A stretch of 64,000 nt of DNA from assembly GCA_013396655.1 (NCBI GenBank), contig WBMV01007711.1, positions 275,248-339,247 on the forward strand. Reading direction: 5' to 3'. Positions 1-15,600 of this stretch are shown piece by piece. This DNA comes from Campylorhamphus procurvoides (Eukaryota > Chordata > Aves > Passeriformes > Dendrocolaptidae). Each line of letters opens with the position of its first letter. The first letter of the stretch is position 1. The notes under the pieces are model-generated. The model saw only the letters and a program-made list of their open reading frames with translations. It made no database searches and was not told the DNA's origin. The position numbers were made by a program, and so were the translations under genes.

Positions 1-3000
1 CTAAGCACTGCCTTTATTGCAAGCTGGGTTTGAGTAAATCAGGTTTATTTGTGCAGCTTTTTAAACTGCTGCCTTGTTGAGTGGTGCTTTCAACTGCAGC
101 TCAGTCCCTCAAATCAGAATTTTTGGTGGCAATGTCTTGTTCCCCCACCTGGGCAGGAGAAGAGAATGCTCTCCTCATCTACCTCTCTGAGTTTCCTTGG
201 TCAGGAGGACTGGGTTGTGTGTCCTTTGCACTGTTGCTGAGCTCTCAGTGCTAATTACACAGGAGTCAGTGCTTTCTTTGGTGCACTTACAGAATACATG
301 CTGTCTTTAAGTGTTGGGGGAACTTCACAGATAGTTTCACACACAGAGAACAGTAAATATTTGACATAGGATTGCTCATGGAATGCTAAGACCACAGTTT
401 TCAAACCCAGAATGCTCAGGTGTTGGAGAATGACTGACCAGCAGTTACATCAAAACATGGTGATCTGTTGCTGCTTTTTAGGAAAAAACCTCAGAGTTCA
501 GACCATGCTTGTATGTCCTTTTAGATATGAAAGCTTGAGGGGTAAAAAGGTGGAAATTGAGGTATTTGTTGTATGTAGGTTGGACACTTCCTGATAACTG
601 AGAAGTGATGGTAGCTGAGTTCCTGTCACCCTTGTCTCTGTTGGTTTTTGGAGCTGAGTTTACTCACTGAGATTTCCTTCCATTCTAGAATGTCAGATTA
701 TTTTCCTTCTGACTCTGCCTGCCTGGCATAGTTTTGCATGTGATGTGATATAAAGGGATCCCAGGATTGAGCAGTTGCAGTTACCTGGGAAACCTTGCTC
801 GAATACCTTTTGAAAATCATGTGTATATTAAGTCTTAGTTCTTGGAGAGCAAAAATCTGCCTGACTGTATTTTCATGCTTGAGTAAGAGTTCCTTGGTAA
901 CGAGACAATAAACTGTGAATGGTAATAATTGCTTGATTTCCTGTACTTCATAGCCTTGCTATTCATCTCAAATGAAGCAGCATCTGTATTGGCATTAATA
1001 CCAGGGGTTTCCATTCTGGTGCTGGTGTTCTTAGGCAATCTTGTGATGCCAGCAATTCCAAAGGAGTGATGTGATAACTCCAGACTGATGTAAATGTGGA
1101 TGTGCAATGCTGCAGGTAGTTTTAAGATAACTGGTCCAAGTTGGAATTGCCTATAGTGATTTTAACTGAGTGGAGATGGGTGATGAGGAAATAGAAATCT
1201 TTTGATAGCTTCCTTTATTAGCCTGGTAAGAGTGTGAGAAGCAGGTGCATTAATAGAGAAGAAAATTAGAGTTCACACTTGCTCATTATTGATTTATACA
1301 TTATTTTTTCAAGGTCCTATTCTTATTAAATCAAAGTAAATTTAAACACAAGCACACATCACTTGCTATAACTAGTTTTGTCTTATTATTTAAGTTCTAG
1401 TTTGGCTGCTTTCCAGATTATGACATGACTCATATCTGACCTTTCCTGAGAGTCAAGTGTGCTGCTGAATTTTGTTTAACATGAAATGAGATAATGTTTT
1501 TTCAGAACACAATACTTACTTAGGTAATGGTTGGTTTTTTCATTCCCTGTATGAGTTGAGATGCCAGAACCTAACCTGGAGAAAAATTCTGTCACTGAAG
1601 ATAATGGATTTATAGTTTAATTTTTCCAGGTTTGTTTTTTGCATAGTTTATCACTGGTTAGGTATAAAATTGCTGCTGCATAATCTAAAGGAACCCAAAT
1701 TTTATGATGCTTTGCCCATTTTCCTATAGAAAACTTAATTTCATCTCTGTGAATAGTAAGGGCTTTTTAATATACAGCCTTTCTGAAAATGTTATTTAGA
1801 GGAAATATTGCTTTAAGTCTCCTCTTTAACTTTTTTGAATTAGCTTTATTAAAGCCATAACACTTTGTTCTGTAGGAATACTTTGCGTGTTAAGTTCAAG
1901 TATTTTGAAGTTTGACTTTAAATTAGGGTATAAGTGCAGTGAATTTAAATATTCCTTGTCCTGCTGGTCATGAAAACCTGCCTTTTGTTTGAAGAGCAGT
2001 TGCAACAAAAGACTGGGGTCAGGAAAGAAATTGCACTGGCAAGATCTTGCCTTTAATCCCTGTAGGCTACAAAAGTGCTGTAACCTCCTTCAGGAGTTCT
2101 CTTCCACCTTCTCCCTCTCTGTCTCCTTGTTCATTGTAGGGGAAAAAAGAATAATCTTAAAGACAATTATTCCTATTGTGTTCTGTTACAAGACCAGAGG
2201 CTTTGCTGTCCAGCCCTGCCTCTCAAACACCCTCTGCAGAGTGTTTCCTCTGAGAGCTGCTCAGTTATTGCCTGCTGCTCTGTCTTGGTCAGCAACTGTA
2301 GCTTGTTAAGCAGTGCCTGGTTGTTACCTCTTCCTGACAGAAATCACATTTCTCAGGATCCCAAGGCAGAGCAACAGCAGCTGCTCTGCACATCCATGAG
2401 GTCCAGCTGCCAAATTTCATTGAATTGCAAAAGGTAGATGGAAAAAGGCTGTTGTAAGTGAAGACCTGAGTTGTCCTGAGCCCTGGAAGGCTGCTTTCCA
2501 CCAGCCTTTCTGATTGTCTTTTCAGGATTGGTTGTCTTAATCACTATATTTAAAAAAAATACAATTCCAGACCAGTATTTTAAAATGATGGAAAATGTGG
2601 AGGCCACAAGTCAGTTTAAAGCAGGACCAGCCCTGCTTTCTCCTGTGTGTGCCACCTCTTTTGAGGTACCACTTGTTGCTGCACATGGACCTGATTTGCT
2701 TAAATCTTGGTGGTGGTAAAATTGAATGTGTATGAATTTGAGTGCCACACAGAAGATGAATGCACAAAAGCTGTCCCTTTGAAAATAATCTTCAAAAGCT
2801 TTTGTTTTGGAAAGAGAAAATTATTAATACCTTTAAACCAGCATGTTCATATAGAGACTTCAGTCAGTGTTGCAGCAAGACAGGCTGAAATGAAGTCAAA
2901 TGGGTTAGTAGAAAGTGCATATCATACCTAAAAGTATCTATTGTTGGGAATTTGCATTCATGAAGTTGCTGCTCCTTAGTTGTAACTCCTTATACAAAGT

Positions 3001-3546
3001 GCATACTACAGTAATTTTACAGCTGATTTCTTTCTTCTTCAAAACTGCTGCCCATGTGACAAATTCTTTGGCCTTGAGAAGGCTCACGGTTATAAGGGAG
3101 AACATAAATAAGAGTTCTTGAGGGAAAAGACCAGGCAGGTGCTGTGAGTCTTGAAGTCCTAAACTTGTGAAAAAAGTGTGTCAAGAAGGGATTTTAAGCT
3201 GATTTTTAAGTCTAAACTGTATCATTGCTAATGTGGTCTAGTTAGCTTCCATATGGCTGTATTGGATTTGCAACTTGATACCTGGTGAGAAACTTCTTTG
3301 AGGTGCACGTGGGGAAGTGAAACTGCCAAAATCCCCCACAAAGGATCAGGCTGACATAAAACTTTGGAAAGAGGAGCTATGTTTAGAGAGGGTGGGAATG
3401 AGCCAAACATTTGAGTGACTCCAGCAGGGGCAAGGATCTAGAATTTGCAAAAGTCCTCATTTTGATTAAATTAATAGACTTATAGTAGTTTCATTTTTTT
3501 TTAATTAATGTTTTTAGTTTGACTTGTCACTACTTCTGTTTTTTAG
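1..3546 (+). other. ZNF654 intron 1 (partial)
   Basis: AT-rich sequence with stops in all frames and no peptide resembling the expected first exon. Open frames here are under about 110 codons and show no family features. It ends in the acceptor of exon 2. I see no RNA gene or recognisable repeat. Confidence 0.75.
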
Positions 3547-3628
3547 GAGTTTTTTTGAATTGCTGCTGTTCTTTGGAAAGGATGAGTTCTATGAAGATCC
3601 TTTGAAAGATATTTTAGGTTCAATCCAG
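3547..3628 (+). CDS. ZNF654: ZNF654 coding exon 2 (first in window)
   Basis: Begins after a T-rich tract ending in TTTTTTAG and ends at CAG|GTAGTG. The first base completes a codon from the missing exon 1; the remaining 81 bases encode 27 residues beginning SFFELLLFFGKDEFYEDP, a block highly similar to human ZNF654. No exon-1-like coding sequence is visible to its left, so 1-3546 is intron. Confidence 0.88.
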
Positions 3629-6600
3629 GTAGTGTTGCCTATTTTCATATAAACCTCTAATATTATTTTAGTGGATGTCAAGACAGCTTTTGTGAATGTA
3701 TAACTTGGAGGAAATATGCCATTACTTATGTTTATTACACACACCCGCCCCTAAAAAAAGGAGGGGAGGCAATGTTTGAAGGGAAAATCATTTATATTTT
3801 TACATTTGTCATCAATATTGCTATTTCAATCTACTCGGACTAAGCAAAATGCACCTCTCTGTGTAGTACCAATCATATTTTGTGCCTTTCCCATATAGAA
3901 GGAAACTTTGCTTGCTTATAATCTATTTAGAATTAAATGTCACCAAGTGTCATGTAGCTGTCCATGACATGAAACCTCCTGTTTCCCCATTTTGGTTTTA
4001 ATCAGTAAATCTGAAATTGGAGCTCTCCCTCAACAAAGTCTTCAGGGCAGCACAAACTTGCATATGCAACTGTTCTGGTCTTGCATTAACTGGGACAAAG
4101 TTTTGTATGACCATATACAACTGCATAAGATAAATGGTCCTGGGTTAAAAACTTGCCTTTTTTTCCCAGATAAGTGTGGGGTTTGGTTTTGATATTTTTT
4201 TATTTTTTTTTTACCTTAACCTGATTTTGAGGGTTGAGTTCATTGCACAGGGCCACAAGCACTTTTACTACCATGAGAGGAAACTTTGTAGGGAAAGAAA
4301 AGATGGAAACCGGGGTTGTGTCTTCTGTTAACACTGGTCATGGAACTGTGATTTGAGAAATAGCTATTCCTTTGTTATTTTTATGTTGACACTTGTCTTT
4401 TACTGCTTCTACAAATTAATATATCAGCACTTCTTACCTTAATTATCAAACCAGCAGCCATTTCTTGCCTGATTACAACTGGTGGAAGAATGTGGGCAAG
4501 CAGTGGCTTAGTCTCTCACCAAAGGGCAGTGGGACAGATTGGCAGTCCTGCAGTAAGTGCTTGTCAAAACCAGTCTCTGAATGAGAAAGATTTCAGCAAA
4601 AAGTGTGATGTGTACTGCCTTCTCTAGGCTTTTGTATCACAGCCCTCAATTGCCTTTTTGCTTTTAAATAGTGTTTTAAAGTACATCTTTGCACAGTTTT
4701 CTAAATAATTTCTGCATCAGTTATGTAGTGAAAACCATTATTTCAGTGACTTGACCATTGTTTACCATCATACTCATCTGAATAAAAGAGAATTTGATTT
4801 GAAAATAAAAGAATTTACAGCAAAACAGCATATATGAAGAAGGTAATTGTAGGTGCATAGAAACCATTCTTCAGCTGCATTTTTTTTGTTTCAAAATTAG
4901 GTAACTTTCTGATGAATAAAATTTTCTGTTGATTAATGTTAATATTGACACTTTACCAGTAAATAACAAAGTGTGGGAATGAGAGGGAACTTGACACGTG
5001 AAACTCACGGGTGGCTAAAGCATTTCATAATATTATAGGCAAACAATTTCTTATGCAGGGAGATCTGGAGGAAAATGATTGCTTGAGGGCTGGTGACTCA
5101 TATGGCTTAATTCAGTTTTTCCCTCCTGGAATTCAGACACCATCACTGGATCACAAATCCAGCGCCAGCATGTCCAGATCTGCAGACTGGAAGACTCCTC
5201 AGTGTGTGCCACTAATATTTCCAACTGAAGGAAAGGTGTTTTTGCCTTGTTGTGCAAAAGGAGACAAGAACACTCAGGCTTGGACAGTTCTGTCTTGCTG
5301 CTTTTAGACAATAAAACAAGTTGTTGCTTTAGGGCTTTCTGTGGTCAAGGAAAGACTTTATAGCTTGAATTGCTGGCTGGGAAATACTTAAACATGCATA
5401 GGTTTTGTATCTTTTGGATAGCCTAACTGCTTCTAGACATCTTTTTCTTCTTGCTAATTGCTTTTCTTTTTTACATGTAGGAATGTCAGAACCTTCTAAA
5501 TAAATACAGAAATATGAACCTGGAACTAGTGACTCGAATCATTCGAGATGGTGGACCATGGGAGGATCCAGTACTGCAAGCAATTCTTAAAGCAAAGCCT
5601 GTGTCACAGGAATTAGGTATTTCATTTACCACAATCACTTTCTAAAGTACTGAAAAATGTGTTAAATCATGGTTTTTTGTTTTTAATTAGAGTCAGGTCT
5701 TGTCAGCTGGCATTGCACAATTTAACTATTTTTCTGTAGTAAAATATGCTGGTCCCTCTTTTATTTGAAAGAAAGCTAAATTTCTTTGCTATTAGTTTAA
5801 ATCTTAATTTATAGTGTAGAGATTAGGTTGTTCAGACACAGGGTGGCTACTTTGTAGTGCATAACATTCATAGAATGGATTTACCAAGTCTAGGTGTGCA
5901 GGCCCTGAAAGTGCATGGAGACTGACTTGACTTCACTTAGGCTACTGAAGTGACATGATTGGAGAGGATGTGATGTGTATTTACATCTCAGGGCACTCTG
6001 ACTCATTCAATTTTTCTCTTAATTTGGAAATACTTGGGCTCGTGGCTTCTCTTGGCTGTGTTTACAACAATGCCCATGCCTACATGTGACAGCTGCTGTT
6101 TGTTTGTGTGTAATTCCCAGAGTGGGGAGCAGGAGACAGATACAGGGCATGAAATAGAATCACTGCAATGGTAAGGAAAGGTCATAAGGAGGAAAATAGC
6201 CAGTCTACAGGAAAGTCTTTACTAATACCTTAAGCAATATATTTACCAGCAGTGCTCACAGAGGATCTCTTACAAGTTGTTTCTATTTGCCAGTGATGGA
6301 GAATGCTGGTTCTTCTCTAGTTATTATGGTGTAGGGCATGATCCAAACTCCTTGCTGGGTTCATGACAATGTGCTCATTCTGGAGGGAGAGAAGAAGGAC
6401 TAAAGTCAGAATAGCTCATTGAGCCTGACTCCTTAACCAGAAAAAACCATTTTGATAGCAAATTAACATGATTAAAGGGACAGTCTTTGTTGTGTTGTCT
6501 CTATTGTGAAGCAAGTGCTTGAGCAACAGGTTTACATAATAATTTTATTATATATCTGATAAAGTTCTAGTCAAATACATACAGAAACAACATGAAAGCA

Positions 6601-9600
6601 AAGATTAACCTTGTTCTGTTCTGCCTTGCATGATTTTGGTGATTATGGTGTGAAGTTAGGTCTCAGTCTCTGTAGCAGAGAATGAGATTATCCTTTGCTC
6701 TAACGATTCTCTTGATCATCCCGAAGCTTCTCTGGGTAACAGTTTGAGGATATTTACTTATTTTTAACCTGGCAGGGTAGGAATGAAACTGTCTGTTGTC
6801 ACTAGATGATCACTTTGTTTCCTTTTGTTTCAGGCTGCATCTCTTTCCCCTCTGCTGAGATATTTTCTCTCCTTTTTATCTTCTGATATCCCCACACCCC
6901 CTTGACATCTCATCAGTGATGACAAATGTTTTATTTTTGATTATTACATTTTGGAAACTCCTTCTTTCTTGTCTCTCTTCCTCTAAAACCTGATTCTTGT
7001 GAAGTCTTACAGAAAGCAAACATTCTGTGCTGCTTTATTTGGGGCCTATTTTGAAACTAGCCCATGTAGTTCCCTCAGGGATAATGATTTTAAATGGGGA
7101 AAACTGCCTGTTGCTGAATCACCAACCATTACTTGCAAAAGTCAGTTTGCTAAGTACTTACAGTTTGAACTACATAATCCTATCTTGGAATCATTAGCTG
7201 TGGAGAAGCTTAGGCAAGACAAACCTCACTGTGTGTGTCTTTACACGAGTTGCAGCATACTTTGAGATGTTGCCTTCTCTTGTGAGATGGGTAGAAAGAA
7301 AGGCAGGTATTGGGTTTAAAGAAAAACAGCAGGGTTGAAACACAGGAGCAATAAACTTGTCATATTCTAGGGAGAATAAGGGGTCCTACTGTGAGCATCT
7401 GGAAGAGAACACCACAGAGGAATACTCAGTAATCAGTTGGATAATGTTTCCAGACAAAACTGAGGATGGTGTTTATTATCCTAAGGATGTTAATTCAGTA
7501 AAAAGGAGAGGCCTTTACTTGGCTGTAAGGATTTTTCTGTGTAATCACTTTTTCTTGCAGTTGGTGAGCACAGTTAGACACTGATTTCCCTTTTAATCCT
7601 CTTTTTTACTGAGTTTATGCCCAGAAGTGCCAGTGGATAGTGGGAATGAGAGTTTGTTTTTTTGCTTAGGGTGGGATCTTACAGTGCATCTGTTAACAAT
7701 TATAATCTGGAGCCTGACACCTTGAATAATATTCCTTAAGTGTTCCTTTGGGATGTTACACCATAAAAATAAAGATGCTAGAGAAACCCTGTTGCTAATA
7801 GAGCTCTAAAGCATGTCTTCTAGGTATTTCTTAATTTCCAATTACTTAAATGTTAAGTATTTTGAGATGACTTCACTCAAATGTTAGCTTTAAGATAATC
7901 TTTTAGATTTCCATAAATCAGGGGCTAGAATTAAAAGGTATTTAGATATGAACTGTGCCCAGTAGCACTTTTAGAGGAAGAAGAGGATGTATTTTCCATG
8001 TTGGCAAGCAAAATCAAGGCATTCAAAGCTACTTTAGCATGTGGATTGTAGTGAACTTCTTTTTTCACCATTTTGAGATCTTACATTTTAATGGGTAATG
8101 AGTGTCCTGAGTTGTTTAAAATATTTATAATTATAGCTTTGGAAGTGATGTCAATCCTGAACTTTTGACAATCACCCAGATTCCAGTGCTAAGCAAGGAG
8201 GGAATTTTTTAAAAAATGTTCTCATGTCCTGTATAGTATATAATTTACTAATCCTTTGCAGCACCTTGTGTTAATCTGTTAGAAACAAAATACTGACTTA
8301 GAGTACTGGTGTAAGAAACATAACAATTTCTGTTTCCAAGCACAAGGACAGATTTATGGTATTGAATTTAATATTTGATAGATTCTTTAGCAGAGCCTTT
8401 ATTTTTTTATGTTATTTGTTGACATTGTGCTATTAAAAACGACATTACGTTTAAAATATTTGTTGGTTGGACTTCATATTCTAATTGCCTTTAAATCTTT
8501 CTTTTCTGTGCAGTTAACAAATATTTAAGCTCTGAAAATCCACTGTTCTTTGAACTGCGTGCCAGATACCTTATTGCCTGTGAACGCATCCCTGAGGCAA
8601 TGGCTCTTATCAAATCTTGCATAAACCATCCAGATATCAGTAAAGATCTGTATTTCCATCAAGCTCTTTTCACCTGTCTTTATATGTCACCATTAGAAGA
8701 TCAGCTATTCCAGGAGGTATTGTTTGTCAGTATACATTTTTTTTTAATGAAGTGCTACTTTATCCTTGCTGTATACAAGTTGTCAAGAGGAGCATATGGA
8801 TCTCTGGTTTTGTAGAACCAAATGTCATAAAATCAGGCAGCTACACTGATGATGCTTAACTTAGTGCTGGCTTCAGATTTGAAGAGGTAAATGTTAAGTG
8901 CCTGCAAATCTTATTGACCTAAATGCAATTCTTTTGGGTTCAAGTGTACTGGTAGATATATTCCCTAAATAACTTAAATTGTTAGTATTTTGAAATTTCA
9001 GTGTATTGACTGTTTTACTATAGACTATTATTTTTGTAAAAGCTCTTGAGCCTAATTGATGCCAGTCCAGTGTTTTGCACATTATACAGTTTTGTTGGCC
9101 TTAAATTTTTTAATGATGCCCCTGAGTGTAAAATGCCCCTTGAGCTGAATGTGGCCCTACTTTGACTACTGATAGCACTTACTAGATAACAATGCTTTGC
9201 TTAGCCTTAAGAACAAGCTCCCATCGTGCAAACAAGGGCTTTTGTGTAGTATTTGAATTTCTCAGACTATTATTCTGATGGCCATTACTCCAAGAAATAT
9301 GAAGGAGCTCTGGATACCTCCAAAGACATCCTATGTTACAATTCCTGAAGTTCTCAGTAGCTGCTTTAGTATAGCAAGGTCTGATAGGATTTTATTTCAT
9401 GTCAGCAAATTTATCTAAATTGATTTTATTTTAATTGTATAGCACTTGTTGAGGACTGATTGCAAGAGTGGAATTGAGATCATCTGCAACATTGAAAAAG
9501 AAGGGAAGACTACCTTAGCCTTACAGCTTTGTGAATCCTTCCTAGTCCCACAGCTTCAAAATGGGGACATGTATTGTATATGGTAAATACTTTATTTCTG

Positions 9601-12600
9601 GGGAAGCAGCCTAGCAGAAAATAAATGCTTATTGCCACAATGAAACTCATCTCACTTTAAGGTGTAGTTCAAGTTTAAAATACCAAGTGAAAACGTTCTA
9701 ACCCAGTTTTTAAACGTTTCCTAGTGCATCTGTTGTGCCTGTTTGCCTTTTTACACAGGGTCATGTGTGGGGTAGTACATGGTATAATAACACTAATTGC
9801 TTCAGGGTAACAGAAGAATGAGCCTTTACACACCTGAGGCTCCAAATCCCTACAAATGTAGCATTATTAGCAATGTGTACCAATGTGCAGTCTGTAGACT
9901 CTCTAGCAATGAAGGTATTTTGCTCTGTAAATGTAGTATGTGTCCCAATGTGCCTGAAAAGGGAATATGTCATTCTGAAAATGTGCTGTTAATTATGGAA
10001 ACTTAAACATCACAAACAGAGCCCTTACATAAGTGGTCATCCTCTAGAAAACATTTAAGTAAGAATGTCTTCAATGTGCCTTGAATCATCTTGTTACTTG
10101 GATGTTTTTAGGGGTAAAAAGTGTTTTCTAGAGAGTTGTTAACAAATTTCATCATTCTGAGGACTGAAAGATGGCTTAGGAAGATAATCCTTCTGCTTAG
10201 CCTGTATAATTTTTGTACCTAAAGGAACATTCCTTGATATAAATATTCTTTATTTGTTTGGTTGGTTATGTAGTGAAAGCAAAAAGCTTAGCAAGGATTT
10301 TATTTTTTTCTTCCATCAATTGAGATCAAATTATTAATCTGCATAACCAATTTCCATTTGGAGTTTAGAATCTGTCTAGGATTTTTCTGTTCCCAGATTT
10401 CAGGGAACTGAAAAGTTTTTTGTCTTGAGGAAGTGATGAAGGTCAGACATGATATGTTTGGTTTGTTACTAAATTTTTTCCTTAACTATTGCATGAGTTA
10501 TTGTTCAATTAAAACCTTTGGGATTATGATTTGCATACATTTATAGTAGAATGTATAGTAGGTGTTTTTCATTCAGTCTGTCCAGAAAAAGGTGGATGTG
10601 ACTGTCCCTATAGGACAGATGTTCAACCAAAAAGGTACACATTTTGTCAGTGACTGACTGGAATGGAATCTGTCTTTGCTGCTTCCTGCCCAAATGCTGC
10701 CTCTCCTGACTTCTTATGTTTTAAGAAATGGACAGATGTAACTCACATATATTAGTTGGTGCTTTCTGTTTTGGGGATTGTCTTTTAAAAAATGCATTTT
10801 TGATATTGTAATTAAACCTTCTTCTTCTATCTTTTGCTATAGTAACATGTTAGCCTTGCTCTTACCCAGCTGATCATTGTTTTGCATCACCCACTTTTGA
10901 AATTGCTGTTCAAAACAGGATATATCTCCTTATGTTCTAGCAAAGCACATGTCAAAGGTGAAATTCTACAAGAGACTCAAGTTCTGTTGGATCCCTGTTT
11001 TAGAAGGAAACAACCTTGGATCTCTTAGTATTTTAATCTTCTATTCAGAAAATAGAACTGGAGGATCTTTGAAGGAGTTCAGAGCAGTTATGTCTGTGCA
11101 GCTCAAACAGCTGCTCTTTCATTCTTTACAGATGCTGAGCTTTAACAATTGTGTTCCCAACAAGAGAATTCTGTGTAATGCTCAATAGATCATGTAAACT
11201 GCAGCAAAGCCTGTGAAGGCACAACTATACTGTAATTCACATTTTTTGGAGAAGTAGGAGCCAGGTTATTTTAACTTTCAGAGTGTGTTTTTCCCTAGAG
11301 GAGATTTTTACTTTACCCTTTTGGTAAAGTGTTCTCTCAATACCCAAGGGAAGACAGACCTTGTACTTAGCAAGGGTATCAAAGGATTTAGATCAGGCTC
11401 AGGTAGGCTGGGTTTAACCATCATCTTATGTTGTTGATGGAGACATGCAATAATTTTGGTATTTTGTAGGCAGGTAAGAGGCTGGAAGGCATGGTTCCCT
11501 CTGGTAAGGAGGGACTGAGTTCTGATCTCACAGTAACCACTTAAATTGCCCTAACACAAGTCCATAGGAAAGGCCTCAGTGTGAGCTATGTTATACCATC
11601 CAGGAAATAAAGTACTGTATTACTCTGCCATAATAATTGTGCAAATAGAAAACTACCCCTGCCTATGTCATCTCAAGTTTGTCATCTGTGTTCTGGTCAG
11701 TGGCACTGAAGTATCTCTAAGTGCTGCTGAGTTCAGCATTAAAGTTGATCTCTAGAGCACAGAAGTGGTTGAAATAGTCCAATCAGCTCTTCAAGAACAC
11801 TTTAATCCTTGGTGATTGTCCAAGGCAGAAATGTGCTTGAGAAGAAGCCTCATAGCTACAAGAAAAATAGGACTAAAAACAGGACTTTACCCATGGAGCT
11901 GTTCCTTCTGCTTTCAGTTTTCTCCATTCCTTTTTCAGCTCTTTCCTTGTCTGAACATGACAAGCCACTTTACCCACTAATCTCTCACAAGGACAATTCG
12001 AATTTTCTCAGATATTCTGGGATTAGTGTTGAAATGGCTTGCTCTGAAATGGTATGAGGCAAAGCAGCGAATAAACTGGATTATTCAATTGTGGCAACAT
12101 GTAACAGCAAAAATATTCAGCTCTTACTTTTGTACTTCAGATTGAGACTTTCACTGAGTTGTTATGAATGTCCATGAACACACTAGTTTCAAACTTGTAT
12201 ATGCAGTTTGCACAGATGTAGAGCAGATTCCCAGCCTGGTAAAGGCAGAGGTGAACAGCTTGTATCTTTAGAAAACCTGTAAGACTAATTCTTTTTTGTG
12301 CATAGAGCTGCTTATAAGGTCTCCCTTTTCACAGTGCCCCCCATGTAAGCTTGATCTTTGTTTCAACTTCAGCTGTCTTGGGTTCTGAATGAAAGAAAAC
12401 AATCAAGCTCTCTTGTCTAGCTCTTAAAATGTCAAGCAGAACTGTAGAACTTGGAATCCTAAAATTCCAAGTGAAGTTGGTGTTTTGTCATAGGCAGTTC
12501 TGTCACTTCCCTTCATTCAGGCACTGACCTTACTAAGAGAAGCTTAATCTCCAAAGGTTTGCTTTGTACCCAGCACAGACCAGAGACTCTGGAAGATGAG

Positions 12601-15600
12601 CCAAATATTTTGTCAGTAACTAGATTTGTTTTCTGAGGGAGGAGATGGGTGGAATAGAAAACAAAAGTCAATTGGTCCTGTTTCCAGTGTAATGTGGTGG
12701 GATTTCTGCCTAAAGAGCCCTAACTGTATCCACTCCAGTGTGACATCTTTGTGCTGGCAAATCTTAGCCCTAAAAGTCCACTTGCCTGTCCAGGCCTCTG
12801 AATTAAAGTGCATAGACCTTACAGGCTGTAAATTGTAAATGACAATTAGCTATATTTGCCAGGCTAAGCACATTACCTGGGTAGGAGCTCTGCTGCAGAG
12901 CCCAGCAGCCTATTCTTCTGTTTCCTTGTCCCAGGCAGGAATGTTCTTGGACTGAAGATCCCAGGGATGCCTGAATAGCTGTAGAGCCTGCTCCCCTCAT
13001 GTAGCTGCCACTGGCAGGACATTGTGTTGTAATGCATAAAACTGGAGAACATCACTGTTTCCTGCCACTGGACCACATCAGAAGTCAGCTCTCTACAATG
13101 CCACCATTTTTCACATTTAAAATCTTCTTTTCCTGAAGGGCTCTTCATTTCTGCACTGAAAGTAACTTAATCCCAAGAACACACAGAGCCTGCTCTTCAA
13201 GCCTGATGTTTGTTGCCTGTGGTGTTAAGGGCTAGATTGGTACCATCTGATTTTGTTGTGAAGTTCTCTGAAACTAAGCTGAATACATTTATATTTTGTT
13301 GAATATTTAATAGGCTCAGTGATAGGAGATACCCTGAATGCTTTAACAAAGTAATTAAGTTGTATTTTTCATTGTGCACATTGTGGTGTTAATTAGATCG
13401 GTACTACACCCTCAAATAAGATTTTAGTCAAAGAATATGCAAAGAATTGTCTTTAGTAATTGCTTAGTGATAGAGTTCTAAAACTTAATCTAATTGGAAT
13501 ATTTTATTCTGTACTTAATAGGGACCTGATCTTCATTTGGAGTAAACTGCAGCTTAAATCTAACCCTTCAAAGCAAGTATTTGTCGACCACTGCTACCAG
13601 CTTCTAAGAATTGCTACAAATGTCAGAGTAATTTTCCCTTTCATGAAAGTCATAAAGGATGAAGTAAGTTTTTTTTGTTTTTACCTCATCCACCATTCTT
13701 TTTATTACTAGTTAAAATGATGTTTATGTTGTGTAATGACCAGGTTTTGTGGAAGGTTAAAAAAGAGGGGTTAGGGAAGGCCACTATTATCTTAAAAGTT
13801 TTGTCAGGTTCCAGAATGTGCTTCAATATTATGATTGCTCTTGATTAGTTTGTGGTTTTAAGATCTTTTTTTTTAATGAATTCTGAATTTTTCTGCAGTA
13901 AGTTTGAGAAATGTCATTCTCTATAAAGAAATGGGGAAATTAATAATAAGTATATGGACTAAATGTGATAGATTTATCAGTTGGTGGGAGGGGTTTCAGC
14001 CTGGTCCCCACAGAGCAGAGATCAATGCCTGTCCCTCCTGAGGAAGTTGTCCCTGCAATGAGGTCTCCCTTCAGTCTCCTCTTCTCCAGCTGGACACACC
14101 AAGTGCCCTCAGTGTTCTCACACACTTCTCCTGCAGGCCCTGAACCATCTTTGTTGCCTCCTTTGGATGCTCTCCAGTGGCTCAATGTCTTTTTATGTTG
14201 TGTCATCCCAAAGTGCCCCACTATTGCAGGTGAGGCTGCCCCAGTGCAGAGCAGAGTGGGACAATCCCCTCCCTCACCCAGATACAGACCTGTGAGCTGT
14301 TCCCAACAAATGTTATTTCTCATTAATCTGATTTAACAGAGCTCCTTCATATTTTATGCCCTAAATGAATTGTCAATGATTTGGTCACAGGGGCTGCTGT
14401 ACAGATCTAAATGCAATAATTTGCTTAATTTGAAGTTAACAGTTTCATCTCAGTATGTATTCTGAAATGATTGTTGTGGTGTTAATAACTTCTGTTTGCA
14501 TCTGAATAGTTTTATTTTTTAATAGCCCCCTGAGCTACAAGTGAATTATAGTGTGGAAAAGGCAGACAGGAGATGATTTCTTGCAGTCTTGATTTATATC
14601 CCCAAATAATTAGTTGTCTTTAACTGTAGAAGTGCACAGGGCAGAAGTATCTGAGGCTTTGTTGACAGTAGCTGTGCAGCTTTCAGTGCAAACCAAATGT
14701 TGGGTTTGAGCAATTTTTATAGCTGTATTTATAGTCCTATTTAAGTGATATTTAAATATAAGTGCATGCTTTTAGGTGAAGTTTCCTAGCAGGATGCTTT
14801 CTGAACTCCTGTTTTACAAGTAGATGAACATAAATACGTGGGATGTTGATGTTTGGGCATTGTTTATTACTGGCTGTGTTTTGGTTTGTTTTCCTGGTGG
14901 GTTTGATGTTTTATTTTGCTTTCAAGCTGTAGACTTCTCTAAGCCCCTAAGGAATATAGCATTATGCATTTTCTTTAATTATGTACACTGTAATTTCCTT
15001 TCTGCAGGTTGGTGAGGACGGTCTTCAGATATGTGTTGAGATCTGTGGATGTGCCCTACAGCTGGACCTCCGTGAAGATCCCACCATGAAAAGTCTTATT
15101 TATAAAGCAATTGCCCATTTTCTGCCAAATGACTTGGAGATCCTCCGAATTTGTGCTCTTTCAATCTTTTTTCTTGAGCGCACCTTGGAATCTTATTATA
15201 CTGTGGAACATTTATATAAATGTGCAGATGAAGAATACAATGAGTGCACTAGTTCTGTTCAAAACCGTGTGCGTTTTGAATTGCTTCCAATTTTGAAAAA
15301 AGGTTTGTTTTTCGATCCCGAGTTTTGGAATTTCTTGATGATCAAGCAGAATTGTTTAGCATTATTGGGGGATAAAGCCTTTGATGGTTTAAGTGAAAGT
15401 ACACTGGAAAACTCTACTGCAAACACAGAGAAAATAGGAGAGTACAGGGCTCTGAGTGAGGATCGTGGATGTTTAACAGATGTGAGCAACGGGGAGCTTG
15501 ACCCTGGAAATTGCTCTGGAGCCAGGTCCAGAGGTAATGCCAGAAAGAACCATGAAGCTCTGGAGGCATCTAAAGTGTTGGATCACACTGAACCAAGGCA

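Noticed and set aside
8840..8930. Possible C/D-box snoRNA in ZNF654 intron 4
   Set aside because: A TGATGA box alone; no matching D box or terminal stem.
9797..10006. Cys-rich 69-codon frame in intron 5
   Set aside because: Cysteines do not follow a known spacing and no splice-linked neighbour exists.
13940..14336. 123- and 127-codon frames in ZNF654 intron 6
   Set aside because: Derived from an antisense CR1 fragment.
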